Source: Planctomycetia bacterium (lineage in GTDB: Bacteria > Planctomycetota > Phycisphaerae > UBA1845 > UTPLA1). Taken from it: a stretch of 64,000 nucleotides of DNA. A program made the position numbers and the translations under genes. The stretch is from positions 1,674,001 through 1,738,000 of the forward strand of contig JABTTW010000001.1 of assembly GCA_015075745.1 (NCBI GenBank), read 5' to 3'. The notes below the pieces were generated by a model. The model did not search any database. It had not been told where the DNA came from and saw only the letters and a list, made by a program, of their open reading frames with translations. Shown here piece after piece: positions 41,080-50,117 of this stretch; positions within the stretch are counted from its first letter, which is position 1; each line of letters starts with the position of its first letter.

Positions 41080-44019
41080 CGGCACGATGCACTGACAGCA
41101 AATCGTCTGGGTCCCGTTTCCGTGGTCCGTAACAGTTCGCGAGCAGAGCGCGTCGATGCCGCATCCACCCACGCAAATCGGCACCGACGGCGCCGGGCTC
41201 AGTTCAATATGGCACTGATTCGGACTCTTACAGTCGCACGAGACGACCTGAATCACCTGTTGTGTCGACGCCTCCACGAGCACGCATGTTGGAAGACATT
41301 CCTGCCCTGAGATCGGACACTGCGTCGGATTGCACTGACCCGTCGCTGGATTCACGCCGCATTGCGCCGGCGGCTGACAGGCGTCGTCGATGCCGTTGCC
41401 GTCGAGATCACCCATGCAGAATGTGCCGGGACCCTGCGGCATGCCGCCAAGCAGATTGACGCAGCAGACAGGGTCAGCGTCCTGGCAGTACGGCCCGAGG
41501 ACGGGGTCCTGTACGCAGCACGCCTGAATCGAACCCTCGCAAAGCGTTCCGCCGGTCAGTACCGTGCCGCCCTCGGCCTCGCAGCAGCGAGGGTCAAGCT
41601 GCTGACACGATCCATCGGGCAGACAACACGGCAACTCCGCCTGACACGGTCCAAGCTGACCGGGCGTGCCATCGGGACACGTCGAGACACCCGCCGGAAG
41701 GTTGATGCACCCGTTCGGTCCGTCGCAACACGAGTAACGGCGGTCGTCGCAGCAGAGACCGTCCTCGGCCGTGATGTAACCGGCAATGTTGAAGCCGGTG
41801 ACAACGCCGCCGCCGTTGGTCACGCGAATCTCAAGACAGTTCTCGCATGCCCTGAAGAGCGACTGATTCGTGACGATGACATGCGTGGGCTGCGGCGTGT
41901 TGAAGGCCCAGCCGTTCGGCGTCGCGCCGACCTGCACGCCGTTGAGCCACACTTCCGCGTAATCGTCTGCCCGCAGATCGAGAACCATCGTCGCGTTCTT
42001 GAATCGCGGATCGAGGCAGAAGCAGTAGTCGTAGTGGTAAACGCCGTTGGGGCCATACTGCGCGGCACTGATCCATTGCGTGCCGGGAATCGTCAGCCAC
42101 GCCGGATGCGGCGTAATGACGGTGGCCGGTCGCGGCGTGATTCCACCGCTTGGATCCACCGTGACTCGCCACGTGTCATCGTCGAGCCCGATGGGAATCA
42201 ATCCGCTTCCGTTGTCGTACACGCCGGAGGCCACGTTCTTGCTCAAATCGAGCGGCTCGCAGCAGCACTTTCCGTCGTCGGCCGTGACGGTGCCGGCCAT
42301 GTTGAAGCCGGTCGGCGCGCCGCCGATGTTTTCAATGATGACGGTGACGCAGTTTTCTCCCGGCTGGAAGAAAGCGGGGTTATTGGTGCTGAGGGTGGCC
42401 GGTGTCGCGGAGCTGAATGCCCCGGTGTTGCCGATGAAGTTGCCATTGAGGAATACCTGACCGTTGTCGTCGCCCCGGCACTGAAGTGTGAGCAGCGGAT
42501 TGCTGAATCGGTCATCGAGGCAGAAGCAGAACCGGTAGCCGTAGGTTCCGTTCGGGCCGAAGTAGTTCGCCGAAATCCACTGCGTGCCCGGAATGGTGAC
42601 CCACGCGGTATGAGGTGTCACGACCGTCGCCGGGCGAGGCGTGGCGCCGCCGCTCGCGTCCTGCGTGACGATCCACTCGTCGTCGTCATTGCCGACGGGA
42701 ATCAGCGATCCGTCCGCCGCAACGCCGGTGGCGAGATTGATCATCGCGTCTTCCGCCGGACAGCAAGGGGTATCTTCGCAGTCCGCCTTGCTGAGGACCA
42801 GATCGACGAATACGGCGATATCGTTGGCATCGTAGATGCCGTTGCCGTTCACATCGACGCATGCGCAGTTGTCCGCGGGAATCGGGATGCCCAGGAAGCA
42901 TCGCACGAATCCGGCGATGTCGAGGCCGTTCAGAATGCCGTCGCCGTTGACGTCGCCGGGGCACTCACAGGACTGCTGAATGCAGTCGCAGCACACGTCG
43001 AACGAGCCGTCGGCATTCTGAATGACATTGCGAACACAGGTGAATCCCGGCGGGCAGGTACCTTCGCAGAAAGGCGTCACACCCGGGAAGAACTCGACAT
43101 GACACTCCTCGGCGCCGCGGCAATCGCACTCTCTGACGGTGAAGCCGCCATTGGCCTCCATGCGAACGCAGCGCGGTTTGCAGTTTTCTCCCGCGACCGG
43201 ACACGCGAACGGCTTGCAATCCTGGCCGTCCGTCGTCGGCTCGCAGAACGGCGGATCGTCCACGCATTCGCAGCAATACTGCGTTCCCTCGGGCGTGGCA
43301 AAAACGCGCTGAATACAAACCTGGCCCGGCGGGCACCCGCCGATGCACTCGGGCACCGTGGCGCCCGCGAACAATTCCGCGTGGCACTCATTCGGGCTGC
43401 CGCACTCGCAGTCCGTCACGCGCGGCACGCCGTCGAAGCCGATGAGAATGCACCTCGGCTGACACTCCTGGCCCGCGATCGGACAGACGGTCGGCGCACA
43501 GGCGGAGCCGTCCGTGAGGGGTACACAAGCGGGCGGTGGCGAGTGGCAACCGCACTCAAAGCGAGTCCCCGGTGGATACTGGGTAAAAATCACGGATGCG
43601 CTGCCGCTGGGCATGCCGTTGATAAACACCTGGCACTCGTTGCCCGGCGGTGGAACGGGACAGGCGCCGATACATCGAACGATGTCACCCTGCACCTGAA
43701 TGTTGCCGCAGGTCCCCTGATCGACACAGCCGCAGGCCTCAACCTCTACCAGGTTCGGAAGGGCCGGATTAAAGATGACCGATTTCACACGGCATAATCC
43801 GGAGGAGCTGCCACCCAGACAGTCGCTCGGCGGCTGGTTCTGGCACGGCGGGTCAGCGATCGGGCAAATCGCTCCTCCTCCCAGTTCGGAGTTGCCGCCC
43901 GTCGAAACCGACGCCTGCACAGTACCTGCCGGTGTGCTTTCGGCCGCGAATGAACGTCCTGCGAGCAGGATCATGGTGATGGATGCGACGAATAGAATCC
44001 GATTCCTTTTCAGTTGCAT
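41077..44019 (-). CDS. Secreted Cys-rich protein with dockerin-like Ca loops and duplicated beta domain
   Basis: About 980 residues with a signal peptide (MQLKRNRILFVASITMILLAGRSFA). The N-terminal part holds three or four Cys-rich modules with repeated plan (CxPxxCP...GQECxPxC, ECxCxxxNECHxE, CCxCxxxP). Then two EF-hand-like loops follow, DVNGDGILNGLD and DVNGNGIYDAND, as in type I dockerins. A domain of about 110 residues is then present twice (each with PRPATVxTPHxAWxTIPGTQWIS and a CFCLDxRF strand), then more Cys-rich modules. The stop TAG at 41079-41077 belongs to the IS right end, so the native 3' end is probably lost. Surface or adhesion role is inferred. Confidence 0.75.
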   Translation of the reverse strand: MQLKRNRILFVASITMILLAGRSFAAESTPAGTVQASVSTGGNSELGGGAICPIADPPCQNQPPSDCLGGSSSGLCRVKSVIFNPALPNLVEVEACGCVDQGTCGNIQVQGDIVRCIGACPVPPPGNECQVFINGMPSGSASVIFTQYPPGTRFECGCHSPPPACVPLTDGSACAPTVCPIAGQECQPRCILIGFDGVPRVTDCECGSPNECHAELFAGATVPECIGGCPPGQVCIQRVFATPEGTQYCCECVDDPPFCEPTTDGQDCKPFACPVAGENCKPRCVRMEANGGFTVRECDCRGAEECHVEFFPGVTPFCEGTCPPGFTCVRNVIQNADGSFDVCCDCIQQSCECPGDVNGDGILNGLDIAGFVRCFLGIPIPADNCACVDVNGNGIYDANDIAVFVDLVLSKADCEDTPCCPAEDAMINLATGVAADGSLIPVGNDDDEWIVTQDASGGATPRPATVVTPHTAWVTIPGTQWISANYFGPNGTYGYRFCFCLDDRFSNPLLTLQCRGDDNGQVFLNGNFIGNTGAFSSATPATLSTNNPAFFQPGENCVTVIIENIGGAPTGFNMAGTVTADDGKCCCEPLDLSKNVASGVYDNGSGLIPIGLDDDTWRVTVDPSGGITPRPATVITPHPAWLTIPGTQWISAAQYGPNGVYHYDYCFCLDPRFKNATMVLDLRADDYAEVWLNGVQVGATPNGWAFNTPQPTHVIVTNQSLFRACENCLEIRVTNGGGVVTGFNIAGYITAEDGLCCDDRRYSCCDGPNGCINLPAGVSTCPDGTPGQLGPCQAELPCCLPDGSCQQLDPRCCEAEGGTVLTGGTLCEGSIQACCVQDPVLGPYCQDADPVCCVNLLGGMPQGPGTFCMGDLDGNGIDDACQPPAQCGVNPATGQCNPTQCPISGQECLPTCVLVEASTQQVIQVVSCDCKSPNQCHIELSPAPSVPICVGGCGIDALCSRTVTDHGNGTQTICCQCIVP

Positions 44020-44244
44020 GAGGTTCTCCTGCCCGATTGAACTCGGGAAACCGCTTGCCTCTCCGGATGAGTTGACGTACTGACACTCTGGCCAGGGGCG
44101 CACACGCCCCTACAAGTCATGCGTAGGAAGGGATCGAATTGTTTCACTTGTTGCGTAAGTGTCTTTATTATCAGGCCTTAGAACCAAATAACGCCCGAGC
44201 AGGCTGGTGCTCCGGGACGGTATAATTGAACCGGGGTGAAGCCG

Positions 44245-44850
44245 ATGGCGTTATCTTCCGCCGAATTGACATCAACCGCCTTGCTCGAGAATCTTCACGA
44301 CGCGAAGAATCAGGCGATCTGGCGCGAGTTTGACGGGCGATTCCGCCCGCTTCTCGTCAGTTTTGGGCGCAGGCTGGGTCTGGAGGCCGAGGACGCCGCC
44401 GACCTCGCGCAGGAGACACTGCTTCATTTCGTCCGTGACTATCGCGCCGGCAAGTACGACCGTTCCCGGGGCCGACTCGGGGCCTGGCTCATGGGGATTG
44501 CCCGTCATCGGCTGGGGGATGCCTTCAGGAAGAAGGCTACCCGCCGCGAGACGCGCGGGGAGTCCGCGATCATATCGCTGCCGGATGAGTCTGAGATGAG
44601 CGCGATCTGGGAGTCGGAGTGTCGTCAGACGGTTCTTGAAAGCGCCATGCGGGAAATGGGCGAGACTTCCCGTGTCAGCAAGCTGACCCTGGAGGCATTT
44701 CGCCTTCACGTCGTGGACGAGCTTAGCGCCCAGGATGTGGCGAATCGGCTGGGGACCACCCCGAGAGCTGTATACATGGCAAAGCACCGCTGTCTTCGTC
44801 GGCTTCGGACGGTTGTCGACGTCATGAACGAGCGATTCGGGCTCGTCTAG
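44245..44850 (+). CDS. ECF-type RNA polymerase sigma factor
   Basis: About 201 residues. Region 2 (FRPLLVSFGRRLGLEAEDAADLAQETLLHFVRDY, then GRLGAWLMGIARHRLGD) and region 4 (LEAFRLHVVDELSAQDVANRLGTTPRAVYMAKHRCLRRLR) match ECF sigma factors of planctomycetes. It directs transcription of an unknown regulon. ATG 44245 follows a GGGGTGA; a GTG at 44236 is also possible. It is followed 75 nt later by a kinase that begins with an anti-sigma-like zinc motif, so the two are probably a signalling pair. Confidence 0.9.
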   Translation: MALSSAELTSTALLENLHDAKNQAIWREFDGRFRPLLVSFGRRLGLEAEDAADLAQETLLHFVRDYRAGKYDRSRGRLGAWLMGIARHRLGDAFRKKATRRETRGESAIISLPDESEMSAIWESECRQTVLESAMREMGETSRVSKLTLEAFRLHVVDELSAQDVANRLGTTPRAVYMAKHRCLRRLRTVVDVMNERFGLV

Positions 44851-44925
44851 GACGATCGGTCGCTTCTCTCTCCTCTACGAGCCTCCCTCAAATGGGGCGG
44901 TCAAAGGGAGTCCGGTCAATCATAC

Positions 44926-47900
44926 ATGACGCGTTGTTGTTCGATCGAAGAATTGGAACGTGCGCAGACGGACGACCGGCTGCACGCATCGCTACAGGCG
45001 CATTTCCTGGCCTGTGCCAAGTGCCGCGCCCGATTTCGCGACATTGAAAAAAACAACGGCTTTCTCAAGTCGATCAAGACCGCCGACCCCGCAGGTCTCG
45101 TCGCCGCATCCCGCGCGGACCCCGGATCACTCCCTCAGGTAAAGGGATTCGAATTCATCCGAGAGCTGCATCGCGGGGGACAGGGTGTCGTTTATCTCGC
45201 TCGCCAGTCCGGGGCCAAGCGCCTCGTGGCGATCAAGATGATGCTCTCTGCCGCGCTGGCCACCTCGCGGCAACGGCGGCGCTTTGAACGAGAGATCGAA
45301 ATCGTCGCGGGCCTCCGTCACCCGCTCATTGTGACCGTTTTCGAAAGCGGCAAGACGCCGGATGGCTGGCACTGGTTCGCCATGGAGCATGTCGAGGGCG
45401 TCCCCCTCAACGTTTATCTGAGCCAGCGCCGACCCACGCAGGACGGCTTGCTGCGGTTGATGGCCGACGTCTGCGACGCCGTGAATTTCGCGCACCAGCG
45501 CGGGATCATTCACCGCGACCTCAAGCCTGCCAACATTCTGGTTGATTTCGACGGACGTCCTCATATTCTCGACTTCGGGCTGGCGAAGGTCTTCGGCAGC
45601 CACCCACAGGCGATTGATTCCGCAACGACGCAGGCCGGCGAATTCATGGGAACCTTCGCCTACGCCGCGCCGGAACAGTTTCGCGGTGCCACGGCGGATA
45701 TCGACACGCGTACGGACGTCTACGCCCTGGGCATCCTCCTGTACGAGGCGACGACCCGAGAGCACCCGTTTCCCGCGTCAAGTTCGCTACCCGATTTCAT
45801 CAAGTCGGTGGAGGAGCGAGAGCCCAAACGCCCCTCGCTCATCTCTCCGGACGTCAGTTCCGAACTGGAGGCCGTCATCCTTCGCGCGCTGGCCACCGAA
45901 CCGGAGCGTCGATACCAGTCGGCCGGCGCGCTCGGCGATGACATTACGCGCTGCCTGACGGGCGAGCCGGTCGAAGCGCGCAGGGACAGCCGATGGTACC
46001 TGCTTCGCAAGACGGTTCATCGGCATCGCTTGGCCGCCGTCGTCCTGTCCGCCTTCGCCATCCTGGTCCTCGGCTTTGCCATCGTCAGTGCCCGACAGAC
46101 GCGGCTGATCGCCATTGAGCGAGACCGAGCCGTCAGTGCCGAACACACCATATCCCAATCGGCGGAATCGCTCGCCGCCGCCCTGCGCGAAAGCAACATC
46201 GAGCGCGGGCGTCTGCTCGCCCAGTCCGGCAACGTTCCCCTCGCGGAGTCGATGCTGCATCGAGAGTGGCTTTCCTCGCCGTTTCGAAGAGAGCCGCGAA
46301 CCGTGTGGCCGCCGGATGATGCCGCTTACTGGGCGCTGTGGGAGCTCTATGCCGCCTCGCCCTGTCGGGAGACGATCCCCTGCGCAAAAGGCGGCAACCC
46401 GCGGCTCGCCTTCAACAGTACCGGCGAGATCGCTGCCGTCGCGGTCGGACGAAACATCCACCTGTTTCAATGGCCGGGGATGAAGCCGCTGAAGGTGATC
46501 GGCCCAACGAGCGACAACATTCTCGCCGTTTCATTTGTGGGTTTGACGAATCGGATTGTCGTCGGCTCGGTGCAGGGCCGCGTCGAGACATGGGACTTTT
46601 CGACAGGAGAAATGACGAACGATTTCCAGCACGGGGATCGGGCGATCCGTACGATCTGCCCCACGCCCGACGGACAACTCTACTTCATCAATACAATGGA
46701 ACAAGCTGTTTGCGCTTTCGATCCGCAGGGCCGACGCATTGCGCCACCGTGTCTCGAGTCTGACGGGATCAGATCCATGGATATGGATCCATCGGCGCAG
46801 CACATCGCCCTGGGAGGCTCCAATGACACCGTCATCATCGTTGAACTGAACAACCGCCAAAATACGCTCGCGCTGCCCGCTCCGATGGGCCCCCGAAAAG
46901 ATGTCACGGCCGTGCGATTTCATCCCGATGGTCAACTCCTGGCGCTGGGGCGCGAAGAGGGATCCGCTGAGGTATGGAATTGGCGTGATCGAAACCTGCT
47001 ATGGAGCGAGCGACTCCATCACGCCCCCATTGTGTCGCTGGCCTTCTCGGCCGACGGCGCGACCCTGGCAAGCGGATCGAACGATCGACTCATCCAATTG
47101 ACGGACACCGAGACGGGAAGCGCGACTCGAACACTCGGCGGACATACCAACACGCCGTCGTTTATCTATTTCGCAAAGAAGGGGGACAAGCTGGTCAGCG
47201 CGGGACTCGATGGACTTCTGAAAATCTGGGATGCGGCCGACCACCCGGGCACGCGCGTGCTGGAGGTGAACGGTCGCACACTTTTCGGCCTGGCATACAG
47301 CGCGGACGGCGAAAGGCTCGCGGTCACGGCGGCAGGCGGGCCCGATCCGATCCGCGTCTTCGATACACGTACATGGCAGCGAATACAAGCGTTCAGCGGC
47401 CATCGCGGTGTGGTGACTTCGGCGGCCTTTAGTCCGGACGGCGAACTGCTGGCAACCGGCGGTTACGACCACGACGTGCGATTGTGGAGCATCGCCGACG
47501 GCGTATGCCGGGCCGTGCTGAAAGGACACGACAATTTCGTGGAGAGCGTGGCCTTTTGCATGGGCGGCAGCCGTGTCGTCTCAGCCGCCGATGATGCAAC
47601 GCTTCGCATCTGGGACTCCGTGTCACACGAATGTGTGGCTGTTCTGCGAGGGCACTCCGGCCGATGTCCGATGCTGTCCGTATCGCCCGACGGCCGGACG
47701 ATTGCATCGTGCGGCATTGACGGCACCGTGCGATTGTGGTCCGCAGTCGACGGCGCGCCGCTTGCGGTGTTCAAAGGTCATAAGGTTCCCGTGCGAGCAG
47801 TTTGCTACTCGGCCGATGGGCGACTGGTCCTCTCCGGCGGGGACGATGCGACTATTCGAATCTGGGATGTGGCGAAAAAGATTTGCGTCGGCGCCATGAC

Positions 47901-48204
47901 CGGCAGCGATCAGGATATCTTCGGCCTGACCGTGAGCCCCGACGGACGATTCGCCGCGTCCGCCACGCGCGGCGGTGTCGTACAGTTGTGGTCGCTGGAG
48001 AAGCAAACTGCCCTTGCAGTGGTGGAAAAGGTCTCGTCGCAAATGTTTTGTGCCAGATTCGGCCCCGACGGGCGCACGATCGCCGTCTGCGGAGAGGCCG
48101 GTGTCGTCAAACTGATCGATCTCACCTACTTTGACGAGCACATTTCCGCGGCAGAGCGCGTCGACTGGGCGACCGAATCACGGGATACTTTGGAAGCTCC
48201 CTGA
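44926..48204 (+). CDS. Ser/Thr kinase with N-terminal anti-sigma-like zinc motif and C-terminal WD40 repeats
   Basis: A 1092-residue membrane protein. Residues 1-45 contain H26-FLA-C30-AK-C33, the HxxxCxxC motif of zinc anti-sigma domains. The Hanks-type kinase domain covers about 75-345: Gly loop HRGGQGVVY, K104, HRDLK with D198, and DFG at 216-218, all intact. A membrane segment is at 368-389. From about 450 to the end there are about a dozen WD40-like repeats (for example HxGVVTSAAFSPDGELLATGGYDHDVRLW-type units), forming one or two propellers on the far side of the membrane. Adjacent to an ECF sigma gene. Probably receives a signal by the WD40 part and controls the sigma factor. Confidence 0.85.
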   Translation: MTRCCSIEELERAQTDDRLHASLQAHFLACAKCRARFRDIEKNNGFLKSIKTADPAGLVAASRADPGSLPQVKGFEFIRELHRGGQGVVYLARQSGAKRLVAIKMMLSAALATSRQRRRFEREIEIVAGLRHPLIVTVFESGKTPDGWHWFAMEHVEGVPLNVYLSQRRPTQDGLLRLMADVCDAVNFAHQRGIIHRDLKPANILVDFDGRPHILDFGLAKVFGSHPQAIDSATTQAGEFMGTFAYAAPEQFRGATADIDTRTDVYALGILLYEATTREHPFPASSSLPDFIKSVEEREPKRPSLISPDVSSELEAVILRALATEPERRYQSAGALGDDITRCLTGEPVEARRDSRWYLLRKTVHRHRLAAVVLSAFAILVLGFAIVSARQTRLIAIERDRAVSAEHTISQSAESLAAALRESNIERGRLLAQSGNVPLAESMLHREWLSSPFRREPRTVWPPDDAAYWALWELYAASPCRETIPCAKGGNPRLAFNSTGEIAAVAVGRNIHLFQWPGMKPLKVIGPTSDNILAVSFVGLTNRIVVGSVQGRVETWDFSTGEMTNDFQHGDRAIRTICPTPDGQLYFINTMEQAVCAFDPQGRRIAPPCLESDGIRSMDMDPSAQHIALGGSNDTVIIVELNNRQNTLALPAPMGPRKDVTAVRFHPDGQLLALGREEGSAEVWNWRDRNLLWSERLHHAPIVSLAFSADGATLASGSNDRLIQLTDTETGSATRTLGGHTNTPSFIYFAKKGDKLVSAGLDGLLKIWDAADHPGTRVLEVNGRTLFGLAYSADGERLAVTAAGGPDPIRVFDTRTWQRIQAFSGHRGVVTSAAFSPDGELLATGGYDHDVRLWSIADGVCRAVLKGHDNFVESVAFCMGGSRVVSAADDATLRIWDSVSHECVAVLRGHSGRCPMLSVSPDGRTIASCGIDGTVRLWSAVDGAPLAVFKGHKVPVRAVCYSADGRLVLSGGDDATIRIWDVAKKICVGAMTGSDQDIFGLTVSPDGRFAASATRGGVVQLWSLEKQTALAVVEKVSSQMFCARFGPDGRTIAVCGEAGVVKLIDLTYFDEHISAAERVDWATESRDTLEAP

Positions 48205-48288
48205 ATCGCCTCACACTCTTCACCAAGCGGCGCCCTACACCCCGTCGGCAAAACGCTGATACAATGCGCCTCCAACGGAGCCCCATGA

Positions 48289-49065
48289 ATGGCCGAAGAG
48301 AGGTCCGACAAGCATACCCATCCTCACCATGTCGCCTCGCCTCACCTGGCCGAGCAGATCGTCGAACTCTCCGCGCTGACCGGCGGCCTGGCCCATGAGA
48401 TTCGCAATCCGCTTTCGACCCTGAAGGTCAACCTGCAACTGCTCGATGAGGACTGGCGAAAGGTGGAGGCGCCGACCGCCGATCAGCCGTGCGATCCGCA
48501 GGACGTGGCCCGGCGCAGCCGAGCCCGAATCGCGACGCTGCTCAAGGAGGCCAACCGCCTCGAACAGATTCTGTACGACTTTCTCAAGTACATCGGTAAA
48601 CGCGATCTTCGGCTCGCCGCCCACGATCTGAATCTGGTCGCCGCCGAGCTTGTTGAATTCTATCGACCGCAGGCGCATGCAGGAGGCGTCGAGTTGGAGA
48701 TGATCCCCGCCGATGCGCCGGTCGTGTGCCGCGTCGACGCCGATCACATCAAGCAGGCCGTGCTCAACCTGTTGATCAACGCCCAACAGGCCATGCCCGG
48801 CGGAGGAAAGATTCAGATTCGCATTTCGCAGGATTCATCCGGCGCCGGACAGCTCGTCATCTCAGACAGTGGTCCCGGCTTTGATGTCGGACAGCGTGAT
48901 CGCCTCTTCGAGGCATATTATTCCACCAAGAAGGGCGGCACCGGCCTGGGACTTGCCACGGCGAGGCGAATCATCCGCCAGCACGGCGGAACGATCAGCG
49001 CGGCATCGCCCGTCGGCGGCGGGGCCGAGTTTACGATCACGCTGCCTCAAGATTGCCGCGAGTAA
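48289..49065 (+). CDS. Histidine kinase without sensor domain
   Basis: A 258-residue protein consisting almost only of the transmitter: the H box GGLAHEIRNPLS with His36, the N box QAVLNLLINAQQAM, the G1 box DSGPGFD and the G2 box GGTGLGLATARRI. There is no membrane segment or PAS/GAF domain; only 20 residues (His-rich) precede the dimerisation helix. It resembles NtrB/AtoS-type kinases in its transmitter. No response regulator gene is adjacent. ATG 48289 has GGAG upstream; it is followed 26 nt later by the LOG-family gene. Confidence 0.85.
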   Translation: MAEERSDKHTHPHHVASPHLAEQIVELSALTGGLAHEIRNPLSTLKVNLQLLDEDWRKVEAPTADQPCDPQDVARRSRARIATLLKEANRLEQILYDFLKYIGKRDLRLAAHDLNLVAAELVEFYRPQAHAGGVELEMIPADAPVVCRVDADHIKQAVLNLLINAQQAMPGGGKIQIRISQDSSGAGQLVISDSGPGFDVGQRDRLFEAYYSTKKGGTGLGLATARRIIRQHGGTISAASPVGGGAEFTITLPQDCRE

Positions 49066-49091
49066 AGATCGCCAACAGACGGGAGAACCTA

Positions 49092-49868
49092 ATGTCCAAT
49101 GAGCAATCGCTACATCGAGACCCGAGCCAGGAAACCTGGCGGATGTTCCGCATCATGGCGGAGTTCGTCGAAGGTTTCGAGACCATGGGGCGCATCGGCC
49201 AGGCGGTGAGCATCTTCGGCTCGGCGCGAACGCAACCCAACGAGCCCCACTATAAGAACGCCGACCGCCTCGCGGCGCGACTGGTCGATCTTGGCTTCGC
49301 GATTATCACGGGCGGCGGGCCGGGGATCATGGAAGCGGCCAATCGCGGCGCATACAACGCGAAAGGCACCTCGATCGGCCTCAACGTCACCCTGCCGCAC
49401 GAGCAGGAAGCCAACCCCTATCAAGACATCAGCCTGGAGTTTCACTATTTCTTCGTGCGCAAGGTCATGTTCCTCAAGTATTGCCTCGGGATGGTCTGCT
49501 TTCCCGGAGGCTTCGGGACCCTCGATGAGTTCTTCGAGTCGATGACGCTCATTCAAACAGAAAAGAGCCCCAGGTTTCCGGTGGTGCTCTTTGATTCCAA
49601 ATACTGGTCGCCGCTCGTCGGATTCTTCCGCGAAATGCTTCTGCGGGAATATCGATCCATCTCAAAAGAGGACCTGGATCTCTTCATCGTCACCGACGAC
49701 GTGGAAGAGGCGGCGAACTACCTGCGCACCACCGTGGACAAATCGCTGGCGGAGCGACGGCCCCCATCAGCCGAAGAGGAGGCGAAGATGCCGCACGAAC
49801 ATCGCATCACAGGTGAAGGCACGCGCTATGGCAAGCCGTCGATCAAGCGACGCGTCGGCCCGCTGTAG
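49092..49868 (+). CDS. LOG-family Rossmann-fold protein (TIGR00730-like)
   Basis: A 258-residue lysine-decarboxylase-like/LOG protein. The motif PGGFGTLDE is at residues 138-146 and GGGPGIMEAANRGA at about 74-87; both form the nucleotide site of the family. Characterised members are cytokinin riboside 5'-monophosphate phosphoribohydrolases or nucleotide 5'-monophosphate nucleosidases such as PpnN. The N-terminal 35-residue helix fits the longer bacterial subgroup. ATG 49092 has GGGAGAA seven bases before; the open frame starts at 49053 inside the kinase gene. Confidence 0.85.
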   Translation: MSNEQSLHRDPSQETWRMFRIMAEFVEGFETMGRIGQAVSIFGSARTQPNEPHYKNADRLAARLVDLGFAIITGGGPGIMEAANRGAYNAKGTSIGLNVTLPHEQEANPYQDISLEFHYFFVRKVMFLKYCLGMVCFPGGFGTLDEFFESMTLIQTEKSPRFPVVLFDSKYWSPLVGFFREMLLREYRSISKEDLDLFIVTDDVEEAANYLRTTVDKSLAERRPPSAEEEAKMPHEHRITGEGTRYGKPSIKRRVGPL

Positions 49869-49889
49869 AGTTCTGTCGATTTCCAATCT

Positions 49890-50117
49890 CTAGGGAACCA
49901 GATCAATCCCGCCGCGCGCGAACGGGTGGCAGCGCAGTATTCTGCGAATGGAGATCAAGCCGCCGCGCCAGGGGCCGTGGCGATTCAGCGCCTCAAGCGC
50001 ATATTCACTGCACGTGGGATGAAACCGACACGCGTTGCCGGGCACCAGGGGGCGCAGCACGAGTTGATAAGCCCGCACGAAGAGGATCAGAAGGGTTGTC
50101 ATGACTCGGCGGATCAT
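49890..50117 (-). CDS. yidD: Membrane protein insertion efficiency factor YidD
   Basis: A 75-residue YidD. It has an N-terminal amphipathic/hydrophobic helix and the conserved core RAYQLVLRPLVPGNACRFHPTCSEYALEAL and ILRCHPFARGGIDLVP (quoted with the intervening segment left out). It assists insertion of membrane proteins together with YidC. The ATG at 50117 overlaps the trmB stop (ATGA). Usually yidD lies with rpmH-rnpA-yidC; here it is in another context, behind trmB. Confidence 0.9.
   Translation of the reverse strand: MIRRVMTTLLILFVRAYQLVLRPLVPGNACRFHPTCSEYALEALNRHGPWRGGLISIRRILRCHPFARGGIDLVP

Noticed and set aside
41362..43797. 811-codon plus-strand open frame over the Cys-rich protein gene
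   Set aside because: It is antisense to a frame with a signal peptide, ordered Cys repeats and calcium loops; its own translation is Arg/Ala/Val-rich without motifs.
44950..48200. Regular spacing of similar sequences, at first considered as a repeat array
   Set aside because: The periodicity of about 125 nt is explained by the WD40 units of the kinase protein; there are no identical repeats or spacers as in a CRISPR array.
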